From: Proteles cristata cristata
Lineage: Eukaryota > Chordata > Mammalia > Carnivora > Hyaenidae
Reading direction: 5' to 3'
Length of the DNA stretch: 64,000 nucleotides
NCBI GenBank assembly: GCA_017311185.1
Contig: JAESUZ010002613.1
Coordinates: 310,001-374,000, forward strand
In this document: piece after piece, positions 23,641 to 35,137 of the stretch
How positions within the stretch are numbered: the stretch's first letter is position 1
How the letters are laid out: the number at the start of each line of letters is the position of its first letter
The notes under the pieces: model-generated
Database searches by the model: none
Told to the model about the DNA's origin: nothing
The model's input: only the letters and a program-made list of their open reading frames with translations
Program-made: the position numbers and the translations under genes

Positions 23641-23954
23641 TTTCTAAGCTAGTGCCTCTTTCATACTGAATGGACTAATTATCTCCCATCAAATCTCCAT
23701 TTAATTTCCTTAGACAGAATCCCAAGGAATAATGCTTTGACTTAAGTTCTCAAGGGCTTTCTGTCAAATAGAAAGAAAGCCCAAGTCCTGAGACGGGTGC
23801 TTTCAAGTGCTTCATGACAGACATTCTCCAGTGTGCAAGAGGGTTTTCAGGAATGTGCATAGAGCACTAGCTCATAGAGAGGCAAATACTTAACCCAGCA
23901 GCCTGGAAGAAAAGTCTAGCAATTTGTTATAAAGCAGCACATTACAGTTGGACA

Positions 23955-24110
23955 AATACAGGGTTTTCAGTTGATCTTACATGCTGTGCAACCCTAGGCA
24001 AAGAGCTTCATCTCTCTGAGCCTTGGTTTCCTCATATATAAATAAAAAATCATCACACATAAATTTCCTGATATGATTCCTGGGACATGTATGCAAGCTA
24101 TAATCCTTAC
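23955..24110 (+). repeat. MIR element
   Basis: Forward MIR text: TGTGCAACCCTAGGCAAAGAG, TCTCTGAGCCTTGGTTTCCTC, then an ATATATAAAT stretch. Confidence 0.7.
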
Positions 24111-24892
24111 GTAAGTATTTATTTAGCTTACTGTTAACCATGATTTGTAACTTAACAATGTTTCTGAGATTCTCTACACTATTTCCAAAATTCAAGTCTT
24201 GCTAGAATATACAGCAATGTTCCTTTTAAGAAGAAAACATTTTAACAGCCCTATATTACTAACAGTTTTCATCACCACAAGAGGAGTTTTTAACCATCTG
24301 ATCTATGTCACTGCAATTCCTTTTTTAATGGGTGTATTTGTCACCAAAGAAAATCATGGGTTGTTTTCTGCTTTCCCTCATACTAAACAGGTTCTACCCT
24401 CCTACAAGATGAAACAAACTGCACAGTTTCCTTTAGTGGATGCTTTCTGAAATTAGAATTTCTCAAGTCGGCATGAAGAGAAAACATTAACCAAAATCCA
24501 TTTTTTTAGGCAATAAACAAATGCTTCCATAATAAATGCTTTGCCAAGAACAGGTTTTACTTCTAGACCAGCAGTGTCCATGATCTTGTAACTAGATTTT
24601 TTTTAATGTTTAGCAGCCCACATCACTCTCATGGCATTCCACCTTCTTCCCTAGAGTCTTCATTGACAGAAAAATCAATCAGCAATATTTTCTACTTTAC
24701 TTTTCTAAACACTCACCTTGGGATATGACCTATTTCATATTCTCTTCAACTTCACGAGAAACTGAATGTTGACTACATGAATTATATAGCTGTAGACTAT
24801 ATTACTGGAAGATACCAGGGCACAGGCATTATGTGATTATAAATTCTCTGATGGCCACAAACCAATTTCTCTCCTCATTAGTCCTTACTTAC

Positions 24893-25076
24893 CCACTAGC
24901 ACAGTGATGACCTTGTTGCTGGCATATTGTTCTATCTCCCGCAGCCACTCAGGAAGGCAACGAAAGGATTCCTCACAGGTTATGTCATAGGTGAGGATCA
25001 AGGCATTGGCACTTCGGTAGTAACTCTGGGTAATGGACCGAAATCTCTCTTGACCTGCTGTGTCCCAGATCTGAAG
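24893..25076 (-). CDS. RAB30: RAB30 coding exon 3: switch II and central GTPase core
   Basis: A 184-base exon with acceptor TTATAG (AG at 25078-25077) and donor GTAAG beginning at 24892. It encodes residues 60-120 plus the first base of Gly121. It begins [13 protein letters not shown], carrying the G3 box DTAGQ with the catalytic glutamine at residue 68, and continues through [16 protein letters not shown] to a VITVLV strand before the NKID box. Sequence and length are as expected for RAB30. Confidence 0.97.
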
Positions 25077-25304
25077 CTATAAAGACATAAGAGAAAGATC
25101 AGGTTGGAGAAGCAGAAAAGAAAGCATTGCCTTGCTTTAGTGTAGAAATGAAAACACCCCACTCAATTTCATGGTTGTTTGCTGCCCTAAAAAAAAAGCA
25201 AATATTTTTTTTTTAATGTGTTGGGTATGTCTGGTTAGGGATAGGAGCTTGCTTTGTTTTTGTTTTTTCTTTGTTTTATTACCTAATTTCTTTTATCCTT
25301 TAAA

Positions 25305-25515
25305 AAAAGCTGAGCATTTATTACATGTCAAGTTCTAAGCATTTTACATGTAACAACTCAATAAGTAGGTACTATTACTATACTCATTTCTCACATGAAG
25401 AAACTAAGGCACAGAGAGATTAAATAACTTGCTTAGGGTCTCCCAGCCAGTATATCTCAGAGCCAATGTAACCAGGCTTTGTAGTCCCAGAGTTCATGCT
25501 CTTGACCATAACAAC
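25305..25515 (-). repeat. MIR element
   Basis: Inverted MIR text: CAAGTTCTAAGCATTTTACA, AGTAGGTACTATTACTATAC, GAAGAAACTAAGGCACAGAG and GATTAAATAACTTGCTTAGG. Confidence 0.85.
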
Positions 25516-25715
25516 ATATTACAAATGTCGGGATACAGGGCAAGCTGTCATTGTGTGACGGCTGGCACTTCAGTCAACAACTGAAGCAGGAGAACATCCA
25601 ACCTCCACCACCTTTCCCAGTTCAAAATTCAGATGAATCTATTATGAGTCTATTAAGATATTAATCTTTGTTAATGAAAACAGAAACAGTGCCATGGTGG
25701 ATAGAGAAAATAATT

Positions 25716-25840
25716 CTCTCCTCTCCTCTCCTCTCCTCTCCTCTCCTTTCCTCTCTTCTCCTCCCTTCCCCTCCCCTCCCCTCCTCTTCCTCCTCCACCC
25801 AGGTGCCTCTCTCCTCCTCCTCCTCCTCCTCCTCTCCCCT
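25716..25840 (+). repeat. CT-rich array with an embedded SINE head remnant
   Basis: (CTCCT)n, then TCCCC units, then (CTC)n, interrupted at about 25795-25807 by CCACCCAGGTGCC. That is exactly the 5' head of an inverted felid SINE without its body. Confidence 0.85.
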
Positions 25841-26292
25841 TTTAAGCACTGAGATCTTGGACACATCACTTATCTCTGGGTTTCAGTAGTTTCTTTAGAA
25901 AAAGGGGTGAGTAATACGCAAACCTACTAAAAGTTCACGTTTTCTAATAACAAAGAAGAGAGTAAAAACCATTTCTCCCTGAATTTCTCTGCACAGAGCA
26001 GAAAGCTGCCAAGAGAACTGCTCTCCAGAACAATGCACAAGGCCTTGAGAAATAACATCAACAATGGTAAGAATGTTCCCTTCTAAATGCATAAACCTTG
26101 TGGCACAAAAGGCATTCACCCCATTAAGAGAACATCATTTCCTCAGAGAAAACTTTCTGAAACATTCAGATTAGGCCAGGTTGCCCATACCCGCCTCCCA
26201 TCCCCACGTATTCCCTCCTGCAACCCATCCTGTAATTCTCCTTCAGGGCGCCTGACACACTCAAATCACTTATTTGTAATAATAGGATTTTG

Positions 26293-26497
26293 TAAATGTT
26301 TATTTTATTTGAGAGAGAGAGAGCGTGTGTGATCAGGGAAGGGGCAGAGATAAGAGAGAGGAGAGAGAATCCCAAGCAGGCTCCATGCCATCAGTGTAGA
26401 GCCCAATGTGGGGCTCAAACTCACAAACCGTGAGATCATGACCTAAGCTGAAATCAAGAAATCAAATGCTTAACCGACTGAGCCATGCAGGTGCCCC
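26293..26497 (-). repeat. Felid SINE
   Basis: In reverse sense the head is GGGGCACCTGCATGGCTCAG, with a complete body and a (GA)n/(CT)n tract at 26311-26325. It lies in the same sense as RAB30. Confidence 0.92.
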
Positions 26498-26499
26498 AA

Positions 26500-26685
26500 A
26501 TGTCAAATATTTATTACAGGTGTCATTTAACCTTTACATCTTTACAACAACTCAGTGAGGTAGGTGAGTTTATGCCTCCCCTCCACCTCTTCACTGGTTA
26601 CTCACAAAGCTGGGGCTCAGACTCCAGACATTCTCATTCCAGTTGAGGACACTTTCCACCACTGTGCTGCCTTTGCTCCCAGAGA
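26500..26685 (-). repeat. MIR element
   Basis: Inverted MIR text: TGTCATTTAACCTTTACATC, ACAACAACTCAGTGAGGTAG, and GCTCAGACTCCAGACATTC towards the tRNA-like end. Confidence 0.6.
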
Positions 26686-27289
26686 CTAATTTAAATATAC
26701 ATCTGCATCCAGAGAGGATGAGTCAGTTCGTATCACCCTCTGTTCATACCAGTTTCGCTGAGGAGACTGAAGGGCTGGCGGTCCCTGCCCCCAAACAGCA
26801 GCACAAGGCTCTCCTTTGATCTGAAGTCGCAGCTGCTCTTCATGATGTACATGAAAGTCTGTGTGTGCTGAAGGCGACCATACAGATGTTATGGCTTTTG
26901 CTGGGACAAAAGCTATTTCTCTGCTCTGCTTCAAACCTAAGGACATGGTTCCCCTCTGCCAGGATGTGTCTTAGAACAACAGACTATTATTTTAATGCCA
27001 CAATGAGCCTTGAGAAACACTTGCTATTGAATTTAATACTGTCAATCATTAGAAATCAGTATGTTCTCATGATTGGCATATCTTGAGGACAGCTTTGATA
27101 GTTAAAATCCACTGAAATATTTTCTAGAATAGTGCTTGTATGCCTTGACAAGATATATGCTGCTTTCTTATAGGGGGCAGCCTGTTTTTAGCCTCGGAGT
27201 TGATTCTTAAGGATATCCATATCCCACTGCCTTCATCATTCCATTTGATTTCACTATATTCTCTGCAACTCATTTGCTCCTTTTCAGCA

Positions 27290-27475
27290 TTTCTATGTCA
27301 TTAATATATGCCCAGCACTATGCTAGGCACAGGGAGGATCCCAAGATGAATAAAACATAATTCCCGATTTCAAAGAGTATAGAGTCTACAGGGAGGACAA
27401 ACCTAGTAAAGTAACCATAATAAAATAGAAGATGTTCTATTAAAGAGGTGCCAGCAGGAGAGAGTGCCTCCTAGT
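27290..27475 (-). repeat. L2 3' fragment
   Basis: Contains TATGCCCAGCACTATGCTAG, then CAAGATGAATAAAACATAAT and AGAGTATAGAGTCTACAGGG. This is the typical inverted L2 tail with the text shared by many L2 copies. Confidence 0.7.
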
Positions 27476-27672
27476 TTGTGTCTCATGCTGGTCAATATGT
27501 TCTCAATAGTGCAGCTATGGGCTTTCTAACCATATTCATCTCCAGCATGGGGCTACACTGTTCGTCTCCACTCTTCTTTGCACTACTACTTATCTCTATT
27601 GTATTGCAGTCCTAGGTTTACTAGTGTGTCTCTTTGCTAGGCTCAGTACTTTGAGGGCAAGGGCTATCTCTT

Positions 27673-28047
27673 TTTTTTTTTTGATTATTAACTGAATTTA
27701 TTTATTTTATTTTTATTTATTTTTTTACAAATAGTTTATTGTCAAATTAGTTTCTACATAACACTCAGTGATCATCCCCACAAGTGTCCTCCTCCATGCC
27801 CATCCCTCCCCCCCCCCACGTCCATCAGTCCTCAGTTTTTGTCAGCATTCAAGAGTCTCTCATGGTTTGCCTCTCTCCCTTTCCCCCACCATTTCCGCCT
27901 TCTTCTCCCCCTTGTTCCTCCGTCAAGTTCCTCCTAATCCTCCTATTCGTGCAAACATATGATATTTGTCCTTCTCTGCCTGACTTATTTCGCTCAGCAT
28001 AACACCCTCAAGGTCCATCCATGTTGCTACACATGGCCAGATTTCAT
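27673..28047 (-). mobile_element. 5'-truncated felid LINE-1, short, with perfect target-site duplication
   Basis: An L1 3' end on the - strand: poly-T at 27673 marks the A tail, followed by the 3'UTR and the end of ORF2 (GACTTATTTCGCTCAGCATA). The sequence closely matches the 3' end of the long L1 at 58157 onward. Perfect 18-base direct repeats, GGGCAAGGGCTATCTCTT, flank it at 27655-27672 and 28048-28065. It lies in RAB30 sense. Confidence 0.95.
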
Positions 28048-28330
28048 GGGCAAGGGCTATCTCTTATTGAACCTTATACCCCAGTGCTTTCCTAACAGGG
28101 TACATGGTACACAGTAGACACAACTGAATACTGGCTAGCTGGATGAAAAAAGGATTATAGAATCACAAGAAAGGACTGGTTAATGCTGCTTAAATGATTA
28201 GTAGGATAGCTTTACCTATTCTTGGTGCATATCATCTACTACACTGCAAGATGGATATACGGATGAATGGATAAACAGATAGTCAAATGAGTACATATAT
28301 GTGCATACGTTCAAGACTTTCTTATCTATG

Positions 28331-29502
28331 CATAAAGGGTTAGTATCCAAAATCTATAAAGAACTTACCAAACTCAACACCCATGAAACAAATAATCCAG
28401 TGAAGAAATGGGCCAAAGGCATGAACAGATACTTTTTGGAAGAAGACATCCAGATGGCTAACAGACCCATGAAAAGATGCTCAACATCACTCATCATCAG
28501 GGAAATACAAATCAAAACCACAATGAGATACCACTTCACATGTGTCAGAATGACCAAAATTAATAACTCAGGCAACAACAGATGCTGGCAAGGATGTAGA
28601 GAAAGGGGAGCCCTTTTGCACTGCTGGTGGGAATGCAAACTGGTGCAGCCACTCTGGAAAACAGTGTGGAGGTTCCTCAAAAAATTAAAAATACAACTAC
28701 CCTATAATAAGCAATTGCACTATTAGGTATTAATCCAAAGGATACAAAAATGCTGACTTAAAGGGGCACATGCACCCCAATGTTTATAGCACCACCATTG
28801 AAAATAGCCAAATTATAGAAAGAGTCCAAATGTACATCAACTGATGAATGAATAAAGAAGATGTGGGCGGTGTGTATGTGTATGTGTGTATAATGGAATC
28901 TTTCTCAGTGATCAAAAAGAATGAAGTCTTGGGGCATCTGGGTGGCTCAGTCAAGTTAAGGATCGGGCTCAGGTCGTGATCCCACAGTTCACATGTCAGG
29001 CTCTGTCCTGCCGCTTCAGAGCCTGGAGCCTACTTTGGATTCTCTGTCTCCCTCTCTCTCTGCTCCTTGTCCACTTGCACTCTGTCTCTCTCTGAAAAAT
29101 AAACATTAAAAGAATGAAATCTTGCCAATTGCAACAACGTGGATGGAACTAGAGTGTATTATGCTAAGCAAAATAAGTCATAGACAAATTATCATATGAT
29201 TTCACTCATATGTGGAATTTAAGGAACAAAGCAGATGAACACAGGAGAAGGGAAGGAGAAGTAAGATAAAAAGAGTAAGGAAGGCAAACCATAAGAGACT
29301 CTTAAATACAGAAAACTGAGGGTTGCTGGAGGGATGTTGGTGGGGGGATGGGCTAAATGAGTGAAGGGCCTTAAGGCAGGCACTTGGTGGGATGAGCACT
29401 GGATGTTATAAGTAAGTGATGAATCACTAAATTCTACTCCTAAAATCATTATTACACTATATGTTAACTAACTTGGACTTAAATAAAATTAAAAAAAAAA
29501 AA
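28331..29502 (+). mobile_element. 5'-truncated LINE-1 with target-site duplication and a nested SINE
   Basis: Covers the end of ORF2 ([18 protein letters not shown] onward, including the [18 protein letters not shown] zinc-knuckle region) and the 3'UTR, ending in an A14 tail. Direct repeats AAGACTTTCTTATCTATG (28313-28330) and AAGATTTTCTTATCTATG (29503-29520) differ at one of 18 positions. The frame is broken, and a SINE has inserted at 28931-29108. It is antisense to RAB30. Confidence 0.95.
28931..29108 (+). repeat. Felid SINE nested in the L1
   Basis: Head GGGGCATCTGGGTGGCTCAG, with a body slightly shorter than full length. Direct repeats AAAGAATGAAGTCTT (28916-28930) and AAAGAATGAAATCTT (29109-29123) show insertion after the L1 was in place. 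Confidence 0.94.
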
Positions 29503-29722
29503 AAGATTTTCTTATCTATGTAATATATATCTGATCACAAAGATGGCCAGCAACTCTTCTATTCATATTACAATTAATCTCCTAAAGTTAAAATGTTGTA
29601 GTCTGAGCTGAGAGTTTTGCTTGTTATTTATTTATGAGACTGAAAAAATGGATAGGAGAAATTCTACATCTGTTTTCACCCCATTTTCTACTCAGGTCAC
29701 TTTCAAAAAGGAGACCACTTTA

Positions 29723-29910
29723 TTTACTTCATTTAAATCTATTTATTTTTGAAAGAGAGAACATTGCACACTAGCAGGGAAGGGGCAGAGAGGATCCAAA
29801 GAGGGCTCTGCACTGACAGTAGCAAGCCCAGTGTGGGGCTCAAACTCACGAACTGTGAGATCATGACCTGAGCTGAAGTCAGATGCTCAACCAACTGAGC
29901 CACCGAGGTA
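29723..29910 (-). repeat. Felid SINE
   Basis: Inverted SINE with GAGCCACCGAGGTAC head end and degraded A tail. Flanking repeat GACCACTTTA is at 29713-29722 and 29913-29922. Confidence 0.9.
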
Positions 29911-30335
29911 CAGACCACTTTAAGGAAGGGTCTCGACTTTGCTTTTACTTACTTGGCACTAAGGCTTAATAGCCACAAGAATTTTTCTAATGCCTTTGAT
30001 TTCCTGCCTTCAATCCTGGAATCCATCCTAGAAGGAATGAGCCTTAATAAGGGAGGCTGAGTCAGGGCGACGGGAGAGAGACATAGGTTGTGGTGCTGCC
30101 CTGGCACACACCAGGCAGGTGATCCTGCACAAACCACCAGATCTCTTTTCCACTGGTTACGGGGTTCTAAGAAAGCCTGCACACTACCTGTAAAACAACA
30201 CTTAAACATCACCATGAGGAGGTATTCATTAAAGAACAAGAATAACAGTAAGACAACAACGCTTTCCCTAGGGACCCTTGGACAGCTCTTCCTTCTACTG
30301 AAAGACTGCAGAAGTTGCTCCTCATGTGCCAGCAA

Positions 30336-30471
30336 GGGAGAAAGAGAATCTTAAGCAGGCTCCACGCCCAGCACAGAGCCCAATGCAGGGCTCAATCTCA
30401 TGACTGCGAGATCATGACCTGAACTGAAATCAATAGTTGAATGCTCAACCAACAGAGCCACCAGGCATGCC
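30336..30471 (-). repeat. Felid SINE, 3'-truncated
   Basis: Only the head and body of an inverted SINE are present (GAGATCATGACCTGAACTGA, AACCAACAGAGCCACCAGGC). The CT-rich and A-tail parts are missing. Confidence 0.85.
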
Positions 30472-30599
30472 TCTCAGAGAGTCATTTTAGATCTTGATTC
30501 TATATATATGGCTAGAAAAAAACCCTCAAGCAAATTAATTAGGACTGCATTTGGGAGATTAACCATCTCTTACTGTTTAAAGATGAAGGTCTAGGGGGC

Positions 30600-30720
30600 T
30601 AAAGAGGTGACCAGATAGGAACTATACTATGGATACAGAGATGAGTAAGACACAAACCTTGTTCTTGGGGAGCCTGTGGTTTCATGGTAGAGTTAGATGT
30701 TATGAAAAGATGGATTTTAG
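30600..30720 (-). repeat. L2 3' fragment
   Basis: GATACAGAGATGAGTAAGACA followed by TTCTTGGGGAGCCTGTGGTT is the typical inverted L2 3' text. Confidence 0.55.
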
Positions 30721-31769
30721 CTGAGTATAATAAGCACTTAACAATGAGGTTATGGTTTGCAGAAAATGTAATAAATATAATACCAAACCTGGGGATTCAG
30801 GGAAAAAAAATAAGCCTGTTCTTTAACAGTGGAGACCATTTTTTATTCACCCCTATTCATTCCTAGGGCCTGGCACACAGTAAGCACTAACATTTCTGGT
30901 CAAAGGAATGAACTCACACGTATATGTGTATATGAAAAGGAAACCCAAACATCTGGAAGTAAAATGCCTGAAACACTAGTTATCTTTACTCAGCTCCTAG
31001 GAGTGGCCATCACTTCCACTCTGTTGGAATAGTCGTTGCAATTGGCTTTTCCAGCCAATGCACCCTGGATGTACACTCCTGTCCCCTCCTACTCCCATAC
31101 CCTAGTTCCTTCTCCCCACCCCAATGTACTATTTTTCTGAGCTTTCTGGTTGGCATTTACATGGATTTCACACCCTGCTTTGTTTTCCAGTGCCCCCAGC
31201 TCTCCATTCACTATTGTATTTGATGTGGATGTCTCTGCAGAAGGAACCACTTTGAGGATTTAGGGCTGGAAGAGACGCTGGGATAGCTTCGGTCCCCCAC
31301 TCAGAAGCCTCACCCTAAACACTTCAGTGTGTATCTTTGAAATGCTGCAAGAAGACCCTGGCATTTTTCCACCCTTCCTGAGGCATTTGAAGGCAAGAGT
31401 GCAGGTACATATGGGGAAAGGATGCAAGAGACATGGATTCTAACTTGGGACGCTTAGGTTGAGATCTAGCTGGAACTCTGATGCTGCAGTTTTCAATGGG
31501 CCACTTATGGGTCACTGCTTCCTCCTATGAGACTCAGCTCTGAAAGATCTGACAGTGCAATTTCACTAACTCTGAGGGGCAGGTAGAGCACAGAGCCAAC
31601 GATCAGCCTCTCCACACTCTTTCCACGAAATTCAGCCTTATTCCACATTTCTTCCCATCACCTTCCTCCTTTCCTTGCTTCAAGGTGACAGGCCTGTTGT
31701 CTTCACCCTCCTCTTCTCTCATGGCAGAGGAGACCCCAGGGAGGCAGTGGATCACTAGCTCAAAAAACT

Positions 31770-31930
31770 AGTTAGGATCCTGCCTACCTCCCTTCCTTCC
31801 TGTGTAGCCATGGATAAGTTGCTCAATCTCTCTGAAACCTATAAAAGGAAGGTAATTTACCATTTACCTCACAGGGGTTACAGTAAGAACTAAGTAAAAT
31901 ATGAATATTAGGTCACTAATATGATTGACA
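31770..31930 (+). repeat. MIR element
   Basis: Forward MIR text: GTAGCCATGGATAAGTTGCT, CAATCTCTCTGAAACCTATA, then TTTACCTCACAGGGGTTACA. Confidence 0.6.
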
Positions 31931-32360
31931 TATTAGGTGAATAAACACTACCTCCCTTCTCCTATTACCAGACATCCATGGTTCTTACAGGTACCCAACC
32001 GTACAGAGGCCACAGAGGGGAAAAGGGAGATCGTGAGCCCTTCCTAGACCCCTCATTTAGAATATCTCCCTTGTTACAAAAAGGGGTAGGTGGCAGACAC
32101 AATAATTCCAACAAGTGATTCATATGACCAAATGACCCATAACCAAAGTGGGAATCAGCAGGCTTTTTCATGGGGCTACTATTCTTAAGAGTAAACACAT
32201 CTACAAAGGGAATAGGAGAACTCTGTTTAGAAACAAGTTGCCATGGTTGAGTATATTATTTTAACGCGGGATTTGATTAGGAGATTTAATAAATGTTATA
32301 AAAACACTACTTCCTCTCACATAGCACAATGAAAGCCTTATTGAATGCTTAGCATCTTAC

Positions 32361-32444
32361 CTTTACTTTTTCACCATTAATCTCCACTGTCTTAATCATA
32401 AAATCAACTCCAATCGTGGCTCCTTGCCCTGGAGGGAAAAGACC
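32361..32444 (-). CDS. RAB30: RAB30 coding exon 2: switch I
   Basis: An 84-base exon, phase 0 at both ends. Acceptor is TCTTTAG (AG at 32446-32445) and donor GTAAG at 32360-32356. It encodes residues 32-59, GLFPPGQGATIGVDFMIKTV then EINGEKVK. Thr41 in the GATIGVDF motif is the switch I threonine that helps bind Mg2+ and effectors. The glycine-rich GQGATIG sequence is distinctive for RAB30. Confidence 0.97.
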
Positions 32445-33840
32445 CTAAAGAGGAAATAAAGGAAAATAATTAAGCAAATCTTTCAACTAAATGAAATGTT
32501 TTCCCCTCTCCCCCATCACTATCCATCACTAGCCCCTTCCTTTGGCTGAGTTAACTGGAAGAAATGAGAACTCTGGTTCAGTCAGGGGAGCCTTGTTTAA
32601 CTTGATTTTGTATATATGTATGAGGGGAGGAGGAAGGAGGGAGGGAGAAGGTGGAGAGGAATGCTAAAAGAACAAAGAAACTGAATGGGGAACAAAATGG
32701 GGGCGGGGGAGACAGGAGTGAAGAGAGAAAACGGGGAAGTCGCAGGGGGCCCTGATTTCAAAGACTGGAACAAAAATCAGACACAAGGATGAAATCGAGG
32801 AGCATGAAGCCATAGGGATGAGAACAGGACTATTAGAAGAGGAGCAAAATGGATAAATGCTCCCAAAGAGGTAATGTCCAGGAAGACTAAAACTGGTTTT
32901 TGGTTTAGGGCATGGACAGCTGTGGGGGTGGATGCGCACATGAAAAAGCAAACAAGAACTCACTACAACAGAAGCAAGACAGTGAAGCTTTTGGATTTCC
33001 CTCCGCCCTGAGGGAAATGTGCCACATATACAGAATTCTATAAAATCAGAGCCCATACACTCGGAGGATCATCACAGAAAATAAAATTCAGGGAGAAAGT
33101 GTAGTAGGAAGAGCGCGACACCAAACGAGTCCCTCTCTCTGGGTCTTAAAGTTGGGGAGCTTGAGGCTGATGCAAACATTTCAAAAGAAAACCAAGCAAA
33201 AAATAAAGCTGGGAGGTGAACTAGAAAGATACCATTTTAGCAAAATTACATGTACAATGTGTGTTACTGATATATAATATTTCCTACAGACTCAGGGAGG
33301 GACCTGGAGGCTGGAAGGGATTCTATTAAGGAAGAGCTCTGCACCTAGTTCCTATTCCCTCTTCACTTCTATTCCAGAATTGCCAGAAATTAAAGTAAAA
33401 TAGACTTAGCTCTGGCAGCTAAGATTAGGGCATCTTTATGTGAGTCTATTCCCTAACAAGGGAGTTCTTTAATTAAAGTTTAAACTTAAAAGACTGAGCT
33501 TCAAATGCACAGAAAATATTCCATTGCATGTCTGCAAAAGATGTAAATATAAACATTCATAACTTTACTTACAAATATTGAATCAATTTTCTTCTATTTT
33601 GGTTTGGCTCAAACACAAGGCTGCCAAGCTTCGAGTTTACCACTCCAGCTGTTTTGCAGTTTAATAAATGCCAAAAAAATAAAAAATAAAACAAATCCTT
33701 CCCAGTGTCTCCCCCATCATTTTGTTCCTCAATTCCTCATGTCTCAAAAACAGCTGAATCCAATTCATTTTAACTGCCTACCAAATAACAAAACCAAACA
33801 TAATCTTGTCTAGGGCATGTTAGTTTTGGGAGGAGTTAAG

Positions 33841-33873
33841 GGGCGGGGGAGGGGGAGTGGGGGGAGCGGGGTG
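33841..33873 (+). promoter_or_regulatory. G-quadruplex-forming motif
   Basis: Five G-runs of four to six Gs (about 33841-33873) are separated by loops of one to three bases. This satisfies the usual G3+N1-7 pattern several times over. The G-rich strand is the + strand, the template strand for RAB30, so the motif would form in DNA and not in the RAB30 pre-mRNA. Confidence 0.7.
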
Positions 33874-34044
33874 TAAAAAGTAGAGAGAAAAGAAAGTGGT
33901 AGTTGTGCTTATTGGTAAAAATGCTCAAAAATGGAAGCATTTTTACCTTTAATGACAACGTTTATGCTTTTTAAAGAGAAAAGCCATATTCCTACGGTCT
34001 CAGAAGGTTAGGACACACGGAAAATAAAAACAGTCAGGCTGAGA

Positions 34045-34200
34045 AGCGGGAGAGCTGGGTTCTAATCCTAGCCTTGCCACTAACACGACATACGATGCTA
34101 AGAAGTCATTTTGTCCCTGTAGACCTGTTTTCCATCTGTGTAATGAGGGAAGCAGGCTGAATAATCTCTAAGGGTTCTTTCGGTAATAAAACAAGGTCAC
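34045..34200 (+). repeat. MIR element
   Basis: Forward MIR text: GAGCTGGGTTCTAATCCTAG, CCTTGCCACTAACACGACAT, then CTGTTTTCCATCTGTGTAAT. Confidence 0.75.
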
Positions 34201-34509
34201 GGGAACTTTTGATAAAGGTCCCAAAAACTCCTCTACATCTCTGCAGTCTCATTCTCCTGCCAAAAGCAGAAAAGATTACCATTAAGTGGAAGTAAAACCA
34301 GTCAGAGTTTCCAGTAAAACACCACGGCGGAGGCTCACTAAGCCCAGATGCCTGGTAGCTTCTTACTTTTGATTTCCCGGGGCCCAGGCTTAGTAAAAAG
34401 CATGAGTTCTATTTTGGGTTCATTTACCATGGGAAAGACCCTGGCATTTCCAAAGGTGATTCTGCCCCAAAGCTGTCTGTGTTACCCAACCTGCCTCTCT
34501 AGTCCTGCA

Positions 34510-34680
34510 GAGAACCACAGACTGTCAGAGCTGGAAGTGGCCTTGGAAATCACCAGGCCCCTTACGTGTGGCAGGGAGGCCTAGCAGGGGAGGTAACTTA
34601 TCCAGGCCCACAGGACGGGCCAGGGCAGAGCTGAGACTAGGATGGAGTCTCCACACTCAAGCCGGTGCTCTCTCCAGGGC
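34510..34680 (-). repeat. MIR-like old repeat
   Basis: CAGAGCTGGAAGTGGCCTTG, a GGGAGGTAACTTATCCAGGC segment and CAGAGCTGAGACTAGGATGG follow the order of an inverted old tRNA-SINE-like repeat. The family assignment is uncertain. Confidence 0.5.
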
Positions 34681-35137
34681 ACCCAGCTGTCCAATGCCTT
34701 AGCACAGCTAGTCTCAGCTTCCACAACTAGCATTATCTGAAAATGCAAGATGCCTGCATCATAATCCTGAAAAGGATGCCATTCCTATTTTTTCAAGGAA
34801 AACACAAAAGAAGGTCAACTTCAGAATAATTTCTTACTCATTTCTGTACAAAACAGGCATAAAATCTCTGGCAGTAATTCTCAAAACAGCAGCAGCCCCA
34901 ATGGGAACTTGTACTTAGATCCTACGATAAGGACTCAACCCGGGGGGAATATTTAATTTTGTGTAAATAGTCCTTCACTGTTCTCATTTCATTCCTGTTT
35001 AATAGACTTAAAAACATCAGCATATTTAGTTCTAAACCAAAATGACTCATCCGGTTGGCTAGGAGGATGTGACAAGGCATAGACAGGGGATTGATTGGCT
35101 TAATTTGTATTTGAGGTTTTTTTAAAATTAATGTTTA

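Larger units (their letters stand above)
20648..24892 (-). other. RAB30: RAB30 intron between coding exons 3 and 4
   Basis: Donor GTAAG at 24892-24888 and acceptor AG at 20649-20648. It contains an old L1 fragment (about 20790-21300), a felid SINE (21645-21867), a (CA)n microsatellite (22471-22519), an old L1 3' segment (about 22800-23640) and a MIR (about 23955-24110). No further exon was recognised. Confidence 0.88.
25077..32360 (-). other. RAB30: RAB30 intron between coding exons 2 and 3
   Basis: A 7.3 kb intron with donor GTAAG at 32360-32356 and acceptor AG at 25078-25077. It holds MIR, L2, four felid SINEs, two young-looking L1 insertions with target-site duplications and a CT-rich array, itemised separately. 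The remaining unique sequence (e.g. 26700-27250, 30940-31700) shows no exon I can support. Confidence 0.88.

Noticed and set aside
29949..30354. 128-codon - strand and 88-codon + strand frames
   Set aside because: They overlap each other and a truncated SINE. Neither has a recognisable domain.
32664..33056. 130-codon - strand open frame in a RAB30 intron
   Set aside because: It has no recognisable domain, Kozak context or splice support, and overlaps a low-complexity purine patch.
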